Shown piece after piece: positions 10,432 to 22,156 of a DNA stretch of 64,000 nucleotides; the stretch's first letter is position 1, and every line of letters starts with the position of its first letter. Source of the DNA: Blastocladiella emersonii ATCC 22665. Lineage: Eukaryota; Blastocladiomycota; Blastocladiomycetes; Blastocladiales; Blastocladiaceae. The DNA is taken from the NCBI GenBank assembly GCA_025594325.1, contig JANHCV010000004.1, forward strand, positions 1,736,001 to 1,800,000, written 5' to 3'. The notes beneath the pieces are model-generated. The model was not told the DNA's origin, did not search any database, and saw only the letters and a list, made by a program, of their open reading frames with translations. Position numbers and translations under genes: made by a program.

Positions 10432-10899
10432 GGCCACCTTCGCAGACCGTGGCCGTCGTAGCGCGGGCGATGGCATTGGTGCCTCCCCTCAACGCTGCTG
10501 CTCGTCCCCGCCGAGCTACCCGGGACGTCGACGCTATCTATATGATGGGCCGGAATGCACGTTTGAGAACTAGATGTTGCGTCACCGAGTCGGACCACCT
10601 GTAGTTCCTACCTGCGCTCTCAAGCGGGCCGGCCCATCAAGACCTCGATTAGTTTTAGCGAGCAGATGGTTTTTAGACTTACGTCTACGATAGGCCGAGC
10701 TCGTGCTCGGAAGCAGCTGCCCATTGATCGAGCAGTTCTGAGTGCTTTACGGCTCAGGCTTGAGTGCGCGGCATGGAAGTCCACACGGCCCTCGTCCTTT
10801 TGTCCGCGGCCATGGCCGCGGACATGACCACTGTGGCGCCTGAGACGATGGCCAACCCAACTACCGTAGAATGAGCTCAAGCGGAGAAAGGATCATACT
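10432..10899. other. Intergenic, nothing recognised
   Basis: Unique sequence after the repeat arm with no convincing frame on either strand. Base composition becomes less GC-rich toward the BTB gene. Confidence 0.4.
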
Positions 10900-12581
10900 T
10901 TAATTCGGGTACATCTCAATCAGGAAGCGAAAGAGGCGACGGCCATCAACTAAAACAGGTCGGGCCGCGTGGTACAGGTCAATATCCCAGTCGTCATTGC
11001 GCATCCCGCAGGGAACGGCCATCGGTTCCGTCCGGTCCCCGATACTTGTGTCTCGAACGCAAACGTGCGACGAGCGCACCGGAGAGCAGAAGGCTAGATC
11101 GCGGGCGCTTGGGCCCACCGTGTAGAAGACGCATCGCGTCTGATACATGGCCTCATGGCGGTGATCAACAACGCGACCTGTCTTGCGGGCGACACGAAAC
11201 CTGTTCAAAAGGAGGCGAGTTAGTTAGTTAGTTGGCCAGAGCGGATAAGCGAGCACGCCCAAGAGCTCAACGTACTCTGACACGCCGATGATAATATGTC
11301 CAGGTTCATCAGCGACAGGCTTGGGATGAAAGTTGACTTGCCACCAAGACCCGGCAAGAAAACGAGGCCCGAATGTGTAGGACTTGCTCCAGTCCGGATC
11401 AGCCGTCAGGTCGAGCTCAATGGGAATGCGCAGGACCGGTCGGCGAATCGCGTAAACATCATTCATGAGCGAAGCGACCGGGTCCATGCCGTCCGTGCGC
11501 CCGCTATCAGGGCCACAATAATGGTCGTCGCCCACATCGTTAGGCAACCAACCATCGGGAAGCTTCGTATCGACAGGCTTGGCGGCGGTAATCGCCTTCA
11601 TGAGGGCAAGGTGCTCGTACGCAGCCGATTTGACGTACATGCGAAAGAGCGGATCACGGATTGCAAGAGGAGAAGTCACGGCAAGCTGCAATTCGTCTGT
11701 AGAAAAGGCGTGGAAGCCCACAACGCGGACGATATCCGCGACAGCCATGTCAAAGTCGCACATAAACTTGAACCGAGCAAATTCCGAGGGGGCCCAGAAG
11801 TCGACCTTGTTCAGCACCTTGCGTACAAGCTGCGCGGGACATTTCTCGAGAATATGACGCGTGATTGGATGCGGACCGAGGAACTTGAGGTGGGCGACGG
11901 TTGTGTCAAGGAGCGAGCGCATGGGAGCTGGCACGGCGACTGCGTCACAGTAGATGAGCACCCGGGACGCGAGATCAATGAAAGATGTCGGTAGCGGGTC
12001 GGCAGTCGCAGCACAGTCTGCGAGCAAGGCAAAGTAATAGCTGCAGCACGCGTGTACGAGATGGTCCAAGTCTGCGTCGGGAAGCGCGAGCTCGCATTCA
12101 GTCCAGAGATTATGTTCGAAAGCAGCGAGTAGAGCGTACCAAAGTACGATCCGGCCTCGAGGTGATCCAGCAAATTGTCGGGGGTGATGCGCGATGCAAT
12201 CAGCGTCTCGCACCCGCCGTAGAGCGCGACGAGCACCGTCTCCCACGCATAAATCGTGCGCTGAAGGATATGGGCATCGTTGTTGCCACCGGCACGGGTA
12301 ACATCGGAGAGCATAAATTCGAGGCGAAGCACGCAACCCTCGGTCGGGGCGTGCCAGACGTCGTCCAGCAGAGCAGCAAAGAACGGGCACTGGATCAGGA
12401 CGTCACGATGCAAAGAGTAGGTCCGGCCATGCAGCATGAGGCTAAGATCTGCCTGTCGCCCGTCGCAGCCGAGAGCCCGAAAGTGGCGGACGAGCGGGAG
12501 GACTTTCGCGGTGCACTTGCACTCGGTCGCGAGCGTGTCCCGGAAAGACACGAGCTTGGTCGGTTCATCAGATTGCTCCAT
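10900..12581 (-). CDS. BTB/POZ-domain protein with a C-terminal beta-rich domain
   Basis: Three exons (12140-12581, 11276-12071, 10900-11200) give 512 residues. The two introns (68 and 75 nt, donors GTACGC and GTACGT) also explain apparent frame breaks, and the second contains a CTAACTAACTAAC branch tract. Residues ~45-160 form a BTB fold (ADLSLMLHGRTYSLHRDVLI, CPFFAALLDD), followed by a helical BACK-like region. A C-terminal beta-strand-rich part follows (FGPRFLAGSWWQVNFHPKPV ... CVFYTVGPSARDLAFCSPV) that could be a MATH/TRAF-type sandwich. Such proteins are commonly CUL3 adaptors. Codon use is less GC-biased than in the flanking genes, like the LRR genes at 27-34 kb. Confidence 0.75.
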
Positions 12582-12930
12582 GTTAGACGGTTGTTGAATA
12601 CATGGGTTGCATAGAGGACAAGTTGGAAGAGAGCAGAGTACTTCAAGCGGCCAGGCATGAGAAGTGGCGTCGACCTGGGCATCAACCCCGCTTGCACGCA
12701 CGTCAAGTAGACCACGCCACGAGCGCTCACCACGCTGCCGACAGGGATGCTGCCGCCGAGCAGGGGCTGGGCGCACGAGAGCGAGTTGACGGCGTTTCGA
12801 GAGCGACGGGGAGCACCGTTACCGCTGCAGCAGCGCGACGAGCACGCTGCACGCGTCGCCAACAAGGTATGTATGGCAAGAGTAGCGTGGTTTGGATGAA
12901 GACATGCATTAAATAATCACCAGTCCACGT
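12582..12930. other. Intergenic, nothing recognised
   Basis: Contains the BTB promoter side and the 3' flank of the poly-Q gene. Only short overlapping open frames are seen. Confidence 0.35.
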
Positions 12931-15160
12931 CTACCGCGCCTGCGGGTACTGCTGCTGCTGCTGCTGGCCCGGGGCCGCGGTTGGCCCAGGCGCCACGGCC
13001 GCGGGCTGCGGCTGCGCGTACCCGACCTGCTGCTGCTGCGACTGCGGCTGCTGCGCGGGGTACATGGCGACAGGTGCGCCGGCGGTGGTGGGCGGCATGA
13101 TTTGCTGCTGCTGGGCGGGACCGGGGACCGGGACGACCTGCATCCCCGCGAGCATGGGGCCGGGACCCGCTGCCGCGACGGGCTGAATCTGCTGCTGCTG
13201 CTGCTGGGTCGCGACGGGCATGGGCTGCTGGAGCGGCAGGGCCGAGGTGGTACCGGGCGCGGCGCGATACGCTGGGTTGATCTGCTGCGGGTGCTGGGCG
13301 ACGACGGGCGACTGGAGGGGCTGCTGATGTTGTTGCTGCTGTGCCGCGTACTGCTGCTGCTGCGCGATCTGCTGTGGTGGCGGACCCTGGGCGGGCTGCT
13401 GCTGCTGATACTGAACCGCACCTCCCGCCGCGGGGTTCGGCGAGAGCGGACCACGTTGCTGCGCCTGAGCTTGCTGCTGGGCGGCGGCGGCCGCCTGCAA
13501 CTGCTGCATCTGGAGCGCATGCTGCTGCTGTTGTTGCTGGTACTGGAGCTGCTGCTGCTGCTGCTGATACTGGAGCTGCTGCTGCGTCAACTGCTGCTGA
13601 GGCTGAGCGACGGGCTGCGCGCGCTGCTGCTGCTGCTGCGAGGCGGGCTGGGACTGTGAGGGCACGCGGACCGGGTTCGCAATGGGCCGCTGCTGCATCT
13701 GCATCTGCTGGTGGGCGACCTGCGGCTGCGCGGCGACCGGCGGGTTCGCAATCTTAGCGGCGGCGGCGCGAGCGAGCGCTGCGGCCTTGGCGGCCTCGGC
13801 CTGCTTAGCGGCGGCGATGGCGTTCGGGTCGGGCAGGGTGCCGCGTACGGCGCCAGCGGGCCGTGGTGCGGTGACGAGGGCGCGGAGCGAGGCGAGGATG
13901 GCCGCGGACGGGGTAGCGACGGCGGTGGGCGCGTTGGCGACGAGGTGGGCGAGGGTGGACTCGATGGCGTGAGCGAGGGCGAGCTCGCGCGGGGACGGGG
14001 TGGCGGGGTCGATCTCGAGGTCCGTTTCGGGGTGATCGGACGAGACGAGGTGTGAGGCGGCCGCGACGGCGGCGGCAATGGTCGGGTCGCCGAGCACGCC
14101 GGCGCGGCGCGCCTGAAGGTCGGCGAGGGCGGTGAGGTCGGCGGCGATGGCGGCGAGGATGGCGTCAAAGTTCTCGGGGTCCTCGTTGAGCGCGGCGGTC
14201 GACTTGGGTGCGTGGTCAGTGACTGCCTCGGTCGACTCGGTGGTGGTGGCATCGGGCCCGACGTAGCACACGGCCATGGCGTCGCGGGCGTTGCGGAGGC
14301 GCTGGGCGCAGAGGACGAGGGTGTTGAGGCTGTCCGAGGACGCGATGGCGGCGTTGGATGAGTCGCGGACGGGCGCGAACGAGGCGAAGGGCCCGTGGTC
14401 GAGAAAGTCCATGGCGTTGATTTTGGCGGAGCGGAGCCAGCGGCGCGAGGTTACCATGGCGGAGGCGGCGGTGGCGGACCGCTTGCGGGAGCGCGAGGCG
14501 GCGGAGAGGGCGAGGCGGCCGAGCGGCGGCGCCGGCGTGGTGCCAGTGGTGTGCATGATGGTCATGAGGTGCGTGTTGTGCGGGACTATCGATCAAGCGA
14601 TGAGAGTAAGCGAGAGTCGGGTAGACGGGCGTGCGAGAGGCAGACGTACGCTTCCCCTTGAGGTGCGCGGTCCCGACACCGCGCGAGATGCTCGAGTAGA
14701 CGTGCGGGGTCTGGCGCGTCTCGGTCTTGTGCATGAGCACGACGGTGCGGGTCCAGGGGCGGTCGACCTCGCAGTCGCGGTCGGCGGGTGCGACGCGATG
14801 GTCGGGGTCGAGGCGGTGGTACTGCTGGGCGATGAGGCGCAGGCCGTGGCGCCAGAAGGCAACGAGGGTGTCGGCGTCGTGCGAGACGGGCGGCAGGCGC
14901 GCCAGGTGGTCGGCGCACATGCGCTCAAAGGCGTTCTGGAACGCCTGCAGCGTGGCGAATTCGCTGACGGTGTCGGCGAGCTGGCGCAGCGCGGCGGCGA
15001 GCGGGGCGGGCGACTGGGCGGGGCTGGCGAGCACCTCGACGAGCAGATCGAGCACGGTCCGCAGTGTCGTGGGCCGGGCGAACGGGGCCGCCCCGTCGGC
15101 GGTGCTCGCGGGTGCCGTCACGGGCGAGGCGGACCTCCGGGCGGGCGAGGTCGAATCCAT
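12931..15160 (-). CDS. Glutamine-rich protein, probable transcription co-regulator
   Basis: Two exons (14650-15160 and 12931-14585; 64-nt GTACGT...GATAG intron) give 721 residues. Residues 1-190 are helical and Ala-rich. The conserved-looking core spans the splice (SSISRGVGTAHLKGK joined to LPHNTHLMTIMHTT), and a second core reads WLRSAKINAMDFLDHGPFAS. From about residue 410 to the end it is low-complexity Q/P/A with runs of up to nine Gln. This layout, a small folded N-terminus plus a poly-Q tail, is typical of chromatin or Mediator-type co-regulators, but I do not recognise the family. The start was chosen as the ATG opening exon 1. It is divergent from the M13 peptidase gene. Confidence 0.7.
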
Positions 15161-15464
15161 GGTGTTGCGTGGCGGCAGCAGGCGGTGCCGATGCGTTGCA
15201 GCAAGTCGGGTGCGGCAGGCGAGACGCGATCGAGGGCAGAGGGAGGAGGCGAGACGACGACGCGAGGAAGGCCAGGCGCACGTCAGGTGGGCGCATGTGC
15301 CGTGTGGGAGCGTGACCGCGACGCGTTTTTTCTTCATCGGCAACGGGAACCGCCGGTTCGGCCGGGGCCGCTCTCAAAGCGCGCGTCGCGTTCCGCCCAA
15401 TCCCTTCTCTCTCCCCTCCCCGACCCGACGCATCGCATTCACAACCTCAACCACATCCGAGACC
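15161..15464. promoter_or_regulatory. Divergent promoter region, poly-Q gene / M13 peptidase
   Basis: A 304-bp gap between two divergent start codons, pyrimidine-rich toward the peptidase side. No specific operator motif is recognised. Confidence 0.4.
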
Positions 15465-18400
15465 ATGGCCACGCCCGCCCGGTCGCCCTCCCCCGCCGCG
15501 GGGGCCAGCGCCGGCTCGCTGCTGGCCGGCCACCGCGCGCCGTCGCCCGACCTCGAGGCGCAGGCGCCGCTGCTCGGCAGCACGGCCCCGCGCACCGCGA
15601 CGGCGGCCCGCGCGCGCTCCGTGTCGCCCGGCCCGGCCTCGCCCGCGTCGCGCCGCGCCGCCCCGCTCGCCTTTGCCACCCCCAAGCTGCGCACCCCGCT
15701 CGAGCGCGTCCTGCTCGGCCTCTCGGTCGGCCTCTTCCTCTCGTGCGCCGTGTTCGTGGGTCTCTACGCCAGCTCGCTGCGCAACTCCAACGGCGGTGGC
15801 CCGACTCCGCCGCCGCCCGGCCACTCCATCCCTCCCGGCGCCAACCTCCCGCCGCCGTCGAACCCTCCGCACCCGCCCGGCCCAGTCCCCGTGCCGCCCC
15901 CAACGCAGCCCGCCGACACCGAGTTCTGCCTGTCGCCCGAGTGCGTGCGCTCGGCCTCGCGCCTGCTCGACTCCATGGACCTGACCGTCGACCCGTGCAC
16001 CGGTACTTTCCCACCATCGTTCCCGTGCATGCACGCCCCGCTCCGTCTCACACTCCCCCGTCCCAGACTTCTACCAGTACACGTGCGGCAACTGGGAGCG
16101 CTCGCACGACATCCCCGACAACAAGGCGCGCGTCGGCACCTTTGACGCGCTGTTCGACGCCAACAAGCGCGTCATCCAGGAGATTCTCGCGTCCGACTCG
16201 CCGCCCTCGGTCGGCCCGCTCGCCATCCCCGCCGATGCCGATGCCCCCGCCGCTGGCGACCTCGAGAAGGAGCTGTTCGCCAAGGTCCGCAGCCTGTACG
16301 GCGCGTGCATGGACGAGGAGACCATCGCCAAGCGCGGCGCCGCCCCGCTGCGCGACCTGGCCGCGCAGTTCCGGCACACGTTCAACGGCACCACATCGGG
16401 CCCGATCGACCGCGCCGTGCTCGCCGATGCCCTCGCCAAGCTGCACGACCTCGGCGTCGACGCGTTCCTCGGCGTTGGCGTCGAGTCGGACGCGCGCGAC
16501 CCGACCACCCAGTCCGTCTACGTCTCGCAGTCGGGCCTCGGCCTCCCCACCAAGGAGTACTACACCGAGTCCCGCTACACGGACGTGTACCGCGACACCA
16601 TCGCCGCCGTCTTCACCTACCTGTTCGACAAGCCCGGCGCTGCCGCCGCGGTCTCGGTCCACACCGCTGACAATCACCACAAGGTCGCCGCCGACAAGGG
16701 CCGCCACTGGACGTTCGGCCTCGGCAACCTCGAGCTCGACCTGTTCTGGGGCCGCCACCGCAAGGACAAGGACGGCAAGAAGCACCGCAAGCCGCACCAT
16801 CCCCCTGGTGACGGCGACGACAACGAGCCCAAGATCCCCGAGGACCCCGAGCACCCGCCGCGCGACCCGTCGGACCCGTCGATCCCCGAGGACCCGTCGC
16901 TGCCCAACGACCCGACCATCCCGCCCGGCGACGGTGACGACGAGGAGCCGCAGCCGTCGCGCCCCGACAAGCCGTCGCCCAAGCCGGTGCCCGGCCACCC
17001 GACGTGGACCCAGCTCGCCGCCGACATTGTCAACCTCGAGAAGGCGCTCGCGGCCATCTCGTGGTCGAGCGAGGAGCTCAGCGACCCCGTGGCCACGTAC
17101 AACCCCATGTCGCTCGACCAGCTGCAGAAGGCCTCGCCCGCGCTGCCCTGGAAGTCGTTCCTCGCCTCGCTCGCCAAGCGCAACGGCGCGACGCTGCCCG
17201 ACTCGTCCACGGTCGTGGTCGTGACGCCGAGCTACCTCGAGCAGCTCGACGTGATCATCCAGACCACGTCCCCCGCGACGCTCAACGGGTACCTGACGTG
17301 GCACGCCGTGTTCTCGGGCATGGGCAGCGTCGACCCGCGCACGCAGGCCACGCTCGACGAGTTCAAGCGCGTCGTGTACGGTCTGCAGCCCGGCGCGCGG
17401 CCGCCGCGCCCCGACACGTGCCTGCAGGCGACGGACCGCACGCTCGGGCTGGCGACGGGGCGGTGGTTCGTGGCCAAGAAGGTTCGATTTTTTTTCTAGA
17501 CATGTGTCCCGCCAGCGCGCTAACAATCAGCGCTTATTTAGTTTGCCGGCGCGTCGCGCGCGTCGGCCCGCGACATGGTCGAGCGCATCATTACCACGTT
17601 CGACGCGCGGCTCAACACGTACACGTGGCTCGACGAGCAGACGCGCGAGAAGGCGCGCGCCAAGGCCCGCGCCCTCGACCGCAAGATCGGGTACCCGGAC
17701 AAGCTCGCGGACGTGGGCGCGGTGGTCGCCGAGTACGCGTCGCTGCGCATCGAGGACGGCGACCATTTCGGGAACCTCGAGCGTGCGACGCGCGACGCGG
17801 TGCGGCACCAGTGGGGCAAGCTCGGCAAGCCGACGGATTTCACCGAGTGGGGCATGACGCCCGCCACGGTCAACGCGTACTACTCACCGACGGGGCAGGA
17901 GATCGTGTTCCCCGCGGGGATCCTGCAGCCGCCCTTCTACTCGGTCGACACGCTCGACGCGCTCAACCACGGGGCGATTGGCGCGGTGGCCGGGCACGAG
18001 CTCACGCACGCGTTCGACGTGAACGGGCGGTGGTACGACGAGAAGGGGCGGCTCGCGGACTGGTGGACCAACGCGACGGCGGCCGAGTTCGAGAAGCGGT
18101 CCAAGTGCTTCATCGACCAGTACTCGAGCTTCACCATCACGGACCCGAACGGGAACAAGGTGCACGTCAACGGCGCCCTCACGCAGGGCGAGAACGTGGC
18201 TGACAACGGCGGCCTGTCGCTCGCGTGGGACGCGTGGAAGGCCAAGCAGTCGCACGGCGACAAGACGGACCTCCGCCTCCCCGGCCTCCCAACGGTGTCG
18301 TCGGAGCAGCTCTTCTTCATCGGGTTCGCGCACGTGTGGTGCGGCAAGGCGCGGCCCGAGTACCTGCTCAACCAGATCCGGTCGGACCCGCACTCGCCCG

Positions 18401-18516
18401 GGTTCGTGCGCGCCAACGCGGCCATGCAGAACTCGCCCCAGTTTGCCTGCGCGTTCAGCTGCAAGACCGGCGCGCCCATGAACCCGCCGCCCGAGAAGAA
18501 GTGCAAGCTGTGGTAG
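15465..18516 (+). CDS. M13-family zinc metallopeptidase (neprilysin/ECE-like), type II membrane protein
   Basis: Exons 15465-16002, 16067-17481 and 17542-18516 give 975 residues. A Ser/Pro-rich cytoplasmic N-terminus is followed by one membrane helix (LLGLSVGLFLSCAVFVGLY, about residues 85-105), a Pro-rich stalk, then DPCTDFYQYTCGNWE. Catalytic motifs are intact: NAYYSPTGQEIVFPAGIL, HELTH (zinc His pair plus Glu), GENVADNGG (third ligand), and the C-terminal CKLW. It therefore looks like an active ectopeptidase. An 80-90-residue Pro/Asp/Glu/Lys-rich insertion (16745-17000) interrupts the N-terminal lobe and is unusual for the family. The second intron has a non-standard donor, GTTCGA. Confidence 0.93.
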
Positions 18517-18717
18517 GAGTTTTGTTGAGTTTTGGTGATGATCGCATCGTTTTGTTTTCAACGCGCTGTCTTTGGTTGGGAGGGAGGGGAAGGGGGAGAC
18601 ACGGCGACGCGTCGCGCCACCCCCGCGTGTCCGCGACCGACCGCCGCCGCCTCCACTTCGGCACCTTACCCTCGCATCTGCACTCGCACTCACACTCAAC
18701 GCAACTTCATCCCGCTC

Positions 18718-20830
18718 ATGGCCACATTCACACGCACCCGCCCGCGGCCCGTCCCGCCGCCCCTCGCGCACCGTCACCGCCGTCTCGCGGCCACGCCGAC
18801 GTGGTCGACCGAGTACCGCGACGAGTACATGCGCGACCTGTGCATGGCGATCCGCGCCGCGGCAGGGTCGGATTCGAGCGACGATGACGGCGAGGAGCGG
18901 GCGAGGTGGAGGGGGCGGCGAGCGAAGAGTCCATCGCCACTACCGTCAAGGCGGTCGCCGTCGCGGATGCGCGCGCAGGCACGCGTGCTGTCGCTGTCGC
19001 CGACGAGGAGGCGATCGACGCCGGTTCCAGTCCAGCAGCCGGATCGGACGAGGAGTCGCTCGCCGACGCCGCGACCGCGGCCGCGCGAGACCGCGACGGC
19101 GTGTGTCTGCCGCGACTGCGACTGTGGCCGCCGAGACGCATGGGCGGACGATGTACCGACACAGTCGCGGTCGCGGCATCGCTGGGCGGGCGAGGAGGCG
19201 CGGGCCGGGCACGGTGGTCGGCGGTCGCGCTCGCGGCGGCGACGCAGCTCAAGTAGGCGGTCATCTTCAAGCAGCTCATCATCGACATCGTCGCGCGACT
19301 CGGAGTCGAGCGAAGAAGAGGAGCCCAGGTGCGTCTTTCGAGATCCGAGTGACGCGGCGGCCGACGAAGCTCACGCGTTCGCCTGCTGCGCACAGCTCTC
19401 GGCACCGTCACCGTTCTCGCCACGGCCACGGGCGCGACCCGCGGCCCGCTCCCGCTGCTCCGCCATCGAAGCGTCCCGCGCCTCTCTCCTCTGCAGCCGC
19501 ATCACGCACCACCACGACCCGTTCCCGCAGCCGCGCCGCCATCGCTCCCCTCGCGCGCCGCACCGACTCGGCCGTCTCGGTCGGGCAGCAGACATCACCG
19601 CCTCCATCACCTCCTCCGCCGCCGCGCCGTCCGCGCCGCACCTCGACCGCAACCCTGACCTCGCCCGCGACCCCGCGCGAGCCCGCCGTCGCGTACCCGC
19701 GCAACCGCGTCTTCTTCCCGTACGGCCGCGGGTCGGCCGACCACCGCACCTTCAACGTGGCCGCGCCGCCGCGCGAGGTCCACGTCGAGACGCGCGCGCG
19801 CGTCGCCCACGCCGCCGCCGCCAAGAAGGAGGCCGAGACCGCGAGACGGATCGTGCAGCGGCACGTTCCACGCGACGCGCACCCGTTTTTTGGGGGAAAG
19901 AAGATGTACACGGGCCGCCGCGCCGCGTCCCCACCTCCGCCGCCGCGCGGAGTGGATGCCGCGACGGCGTTCAACACGTCCGCCCTGCGCCGCGCGCTCG
20001 ACGACGCGGGTGCAGGTTCCGGCGCCGGCTCGGCCCGCCCGCGCGCCGGGCTGTACTCGACCGAGTACTCGCGCGAGTTCCGCGACCACTCGGCCGCGCT
20101 GTACCCGCCGCGCACCCGCTACGGGTATGCGAAAGAGGACGAGGCCACGCAGACGCCCGCGAACGCGTCGGTCCGCGACCCGCCGCCGCGTAGCGCCGCG
20201 GTCCAGACGCCTGGCGCGCGCGTCGCGAGTCCGTCGTCGCGGTACCGCGCCGCGGCGGCGTCGCGCGAGGTCCAGACGCCCGGCGGACGTGTCGCTAGCC
20301 CGTATCGCGACCCGTACGACGCGCACCGTTACCGCCGCGAGTACGACGTTCGTCGGTCGCCGCCGCCGACCTCGGTCCCCGTGTACCACGCGCCGCCGAG
20401 CTACACCTACTACCGCCCCACCCCCACCCCCTCGGCCCGCGCCCGCACCCGCGCGCCGTCGGACCCAGGCGTAATCCCGCCCGCGTACCCATGGGCGCGC
20501 CACGCGCTCGCGCCCGACGACGACGACGCCGAGTATATCGACCCGCGCACGGGCGCCGTCGTGCGCGACCCGGACGCCGACCACATCTGGCGGATCCTCG
20601 GCGAGTCGGACCCGGCGTTGCGCGACGAGGACGAGCAGCCGTGGGGCAGCGCCGGGGGTGTGCGGACGCGGTACCGGTCGGCGCCCGCGGTCGACCCGCT
20701 GGTCCCCGCCGACCTCGCGCGCGGCGCGCGGACGCCCGGGCGCGTGGTGCATAGCGGACAGGCGTGGGCGTGGTCCAGCACGCCATCGGCGTATACGAGT
20801 GGGGCGAAGCGGCGGTCGGTTGGACTGTAA
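18718..20830 (+). CDS. RS-rich protein with MDM1-like STEYxxxF/Y motifs
   Basis: Exons 18718-19328 and 19396-20830 (67-nt GTGCGT...CACAG intron) give 681 residues, mostly disordered. An Arg/Ser-rich region covers residues ~60-210. Two copies of an S-T-E-Y-x-x-x-Y/F motif occur (TWSTEYRDEYMRD near the N-terminus, GLYSTEYSREFRDH in the middle). Two copies of a VQTPGxRVASP motif and several Y/R-rich segments follow. The SEYxxxF type motif is the microtubule-binding repeat of MDM1, a centriolar microtubule protein, so an axonemal or centriolar role is a reasonable inference in a flagellated fungus. The assignment is by motif only. Reading-frame continuity through the low-complexity part is good. 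Confidence 0.6.
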
Positions 20831-20871
20831 AGGAGTCAAAAGTGTTTGGATATATCTCTTGTCGCCGATCG

Positions 20872-21806
20872 TTACACGGGAAGCAGCGACCGTCCGCCGT
20901 TGGCCAGCATGCCCGTCATGGCGCGCAGGCCCGCGGGCCCGCCGGGCAGGAACGACACGTAGTACCACACGAGCGCCACCGTGTGGATCACGATGAACAA
21001 GATGGTCAGGATGTAGCTGTGGATCTACGGTCCGGGAGGTCAGGGAGATGTTGGGAGAGGGACCGAGGGCAGGGGGACGTACAACGACACTGCTCCACAG
21101 TCCGCCCACCAGGGACAGTAGGTACCCGACCGTGAACGGCCACCGGTCCTTGGCGAACACGGCCGCCATGTGGCTCGGCCAGCCGCTACATGACGTACGA
21201 TACGTGTCAGCGGTGACGTCGGCGCGGCTGCGGGTAAGAGGAAGTACCGCAGGAACCCGATCGACGAGAAGAGCAGCGCCGACCCGATGCACGACAGGAA
21301 CGCAAACTTTTGCGGCGCGATCACGACCATGGGCAGCATGAAGAACGACTACAGGCGCCCTCGCGGCGTGAGACCGCGTCGTAGCGGTACCGTCGCGCCG
21401 AACGGTACGTACAATCATGAAGAAGAGCAGCCCGCCGCCGGTACAACACGCGAACGCAATGAACCGCTACACATCACGCTACATCAGCTCTCAGTTCATC
21501 ACATATCTCTCACCATCACCCTACGTTGTACGTCGACATGGGCGGAAAGCACCCGCACAGGACATCAAACACCCCGTTCCCGCTGTTCGCGCTGTTGCTT
21601 GTGCTGCTCCCAATGATCCCAGACAGCAGCCCGCGGCCCTCATCGGACGGGTGCGCGGCCTCGTCGTCGCGCATCGACGACAGCCACCGCTGCGGGTTGA
21701 TGCTGCCCAGGACACCGCCCGTGTTGGTCGGCGCGGGTGCCGTTGGGGCCGCGGAGCCGCGCGACTGGAACGCGCGTAGCGACGACTGGAATGCCGATTC
21801 GGCCAT
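20872..21806 (-). CDS. SFT2: SFT2-family vesicle transport membrane protein
   Basis: Five exons (21525-21806, 21413-21466, 21248-21348, 21083-21185, 20872-21024) assemble to exactly 230 residues, with donors GTAGGG, GTACGT, GTACTT and GTACGT. The N-terminus is Ser-rich cytosolic, then four membrane helices follow: RFIAFACCTGGGLLFFMI, FAFLSCIGSALLFSSIGFL, WPFTVGYLLSLVGGLWSSVV and SYILTILFIVIHTVALVWYY. The KDRWPFTVGY and WYYVSFLPGG motifs are hallmarks of the yeast Sft2/human SFT2D family, which works in retrograde endosome-to-Golgi fusion. The small exons explain why no long frame is visible. Confidence 0.88.
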
Positions 21807-22156
21807 GTTACGTTGCAGTGTGTGGAGTGTCGAGGTAGCGGAGGGGAAGGGAGGGGAGGGAAGAAGAGCAAGGGAGGGCAGCAGCGGCGCCGCGTGGCGA
21901 AGGGCGCGTCGCTCTCGTCCATGGCGACGCCACGTGCGCTTCCGTCTTCATGCAGACTCTGATGATCGATGCCTCGCGGAGACATCGGTGACGCGTCGAG
22001 CTGGGTGGGTGTGTAAGGAGGCGATTTTGAATTTATTGCGCAGCCCGCGCGCGCCCCGACGCTATACGACAAGGGTCATCGGGGACGGGCGAGAGCGGTG
22101 GTGGTGGTGGTGGGGAAATGACAAGGGAGGGAGGGAAGGACGACAAACAGCGACGC
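21807..22156. other. Intergenic
   Basis: SFT2 promoter side and COX gene 3' flank, both on the minus strand. No coding sequence recognised. Confidence 0.4.

Noticed and set aside
12072-12140. Frameshift in the BTB gene
   Set aside because: The break is removed exactly by a 68-nt intron with donor GTACGC and acceptor CGCAG, giving YFDLDHLVHACC. A second intron explains the apparent stop at 11231.
13000-13660. CAG/CTG repeat run as a microsatellite feature
   Set aside because: The repeats are codons of the poly-Q protein on the minus strand, with mixed CAG/CAA and interspersed other residues, so they are part of the CDS.
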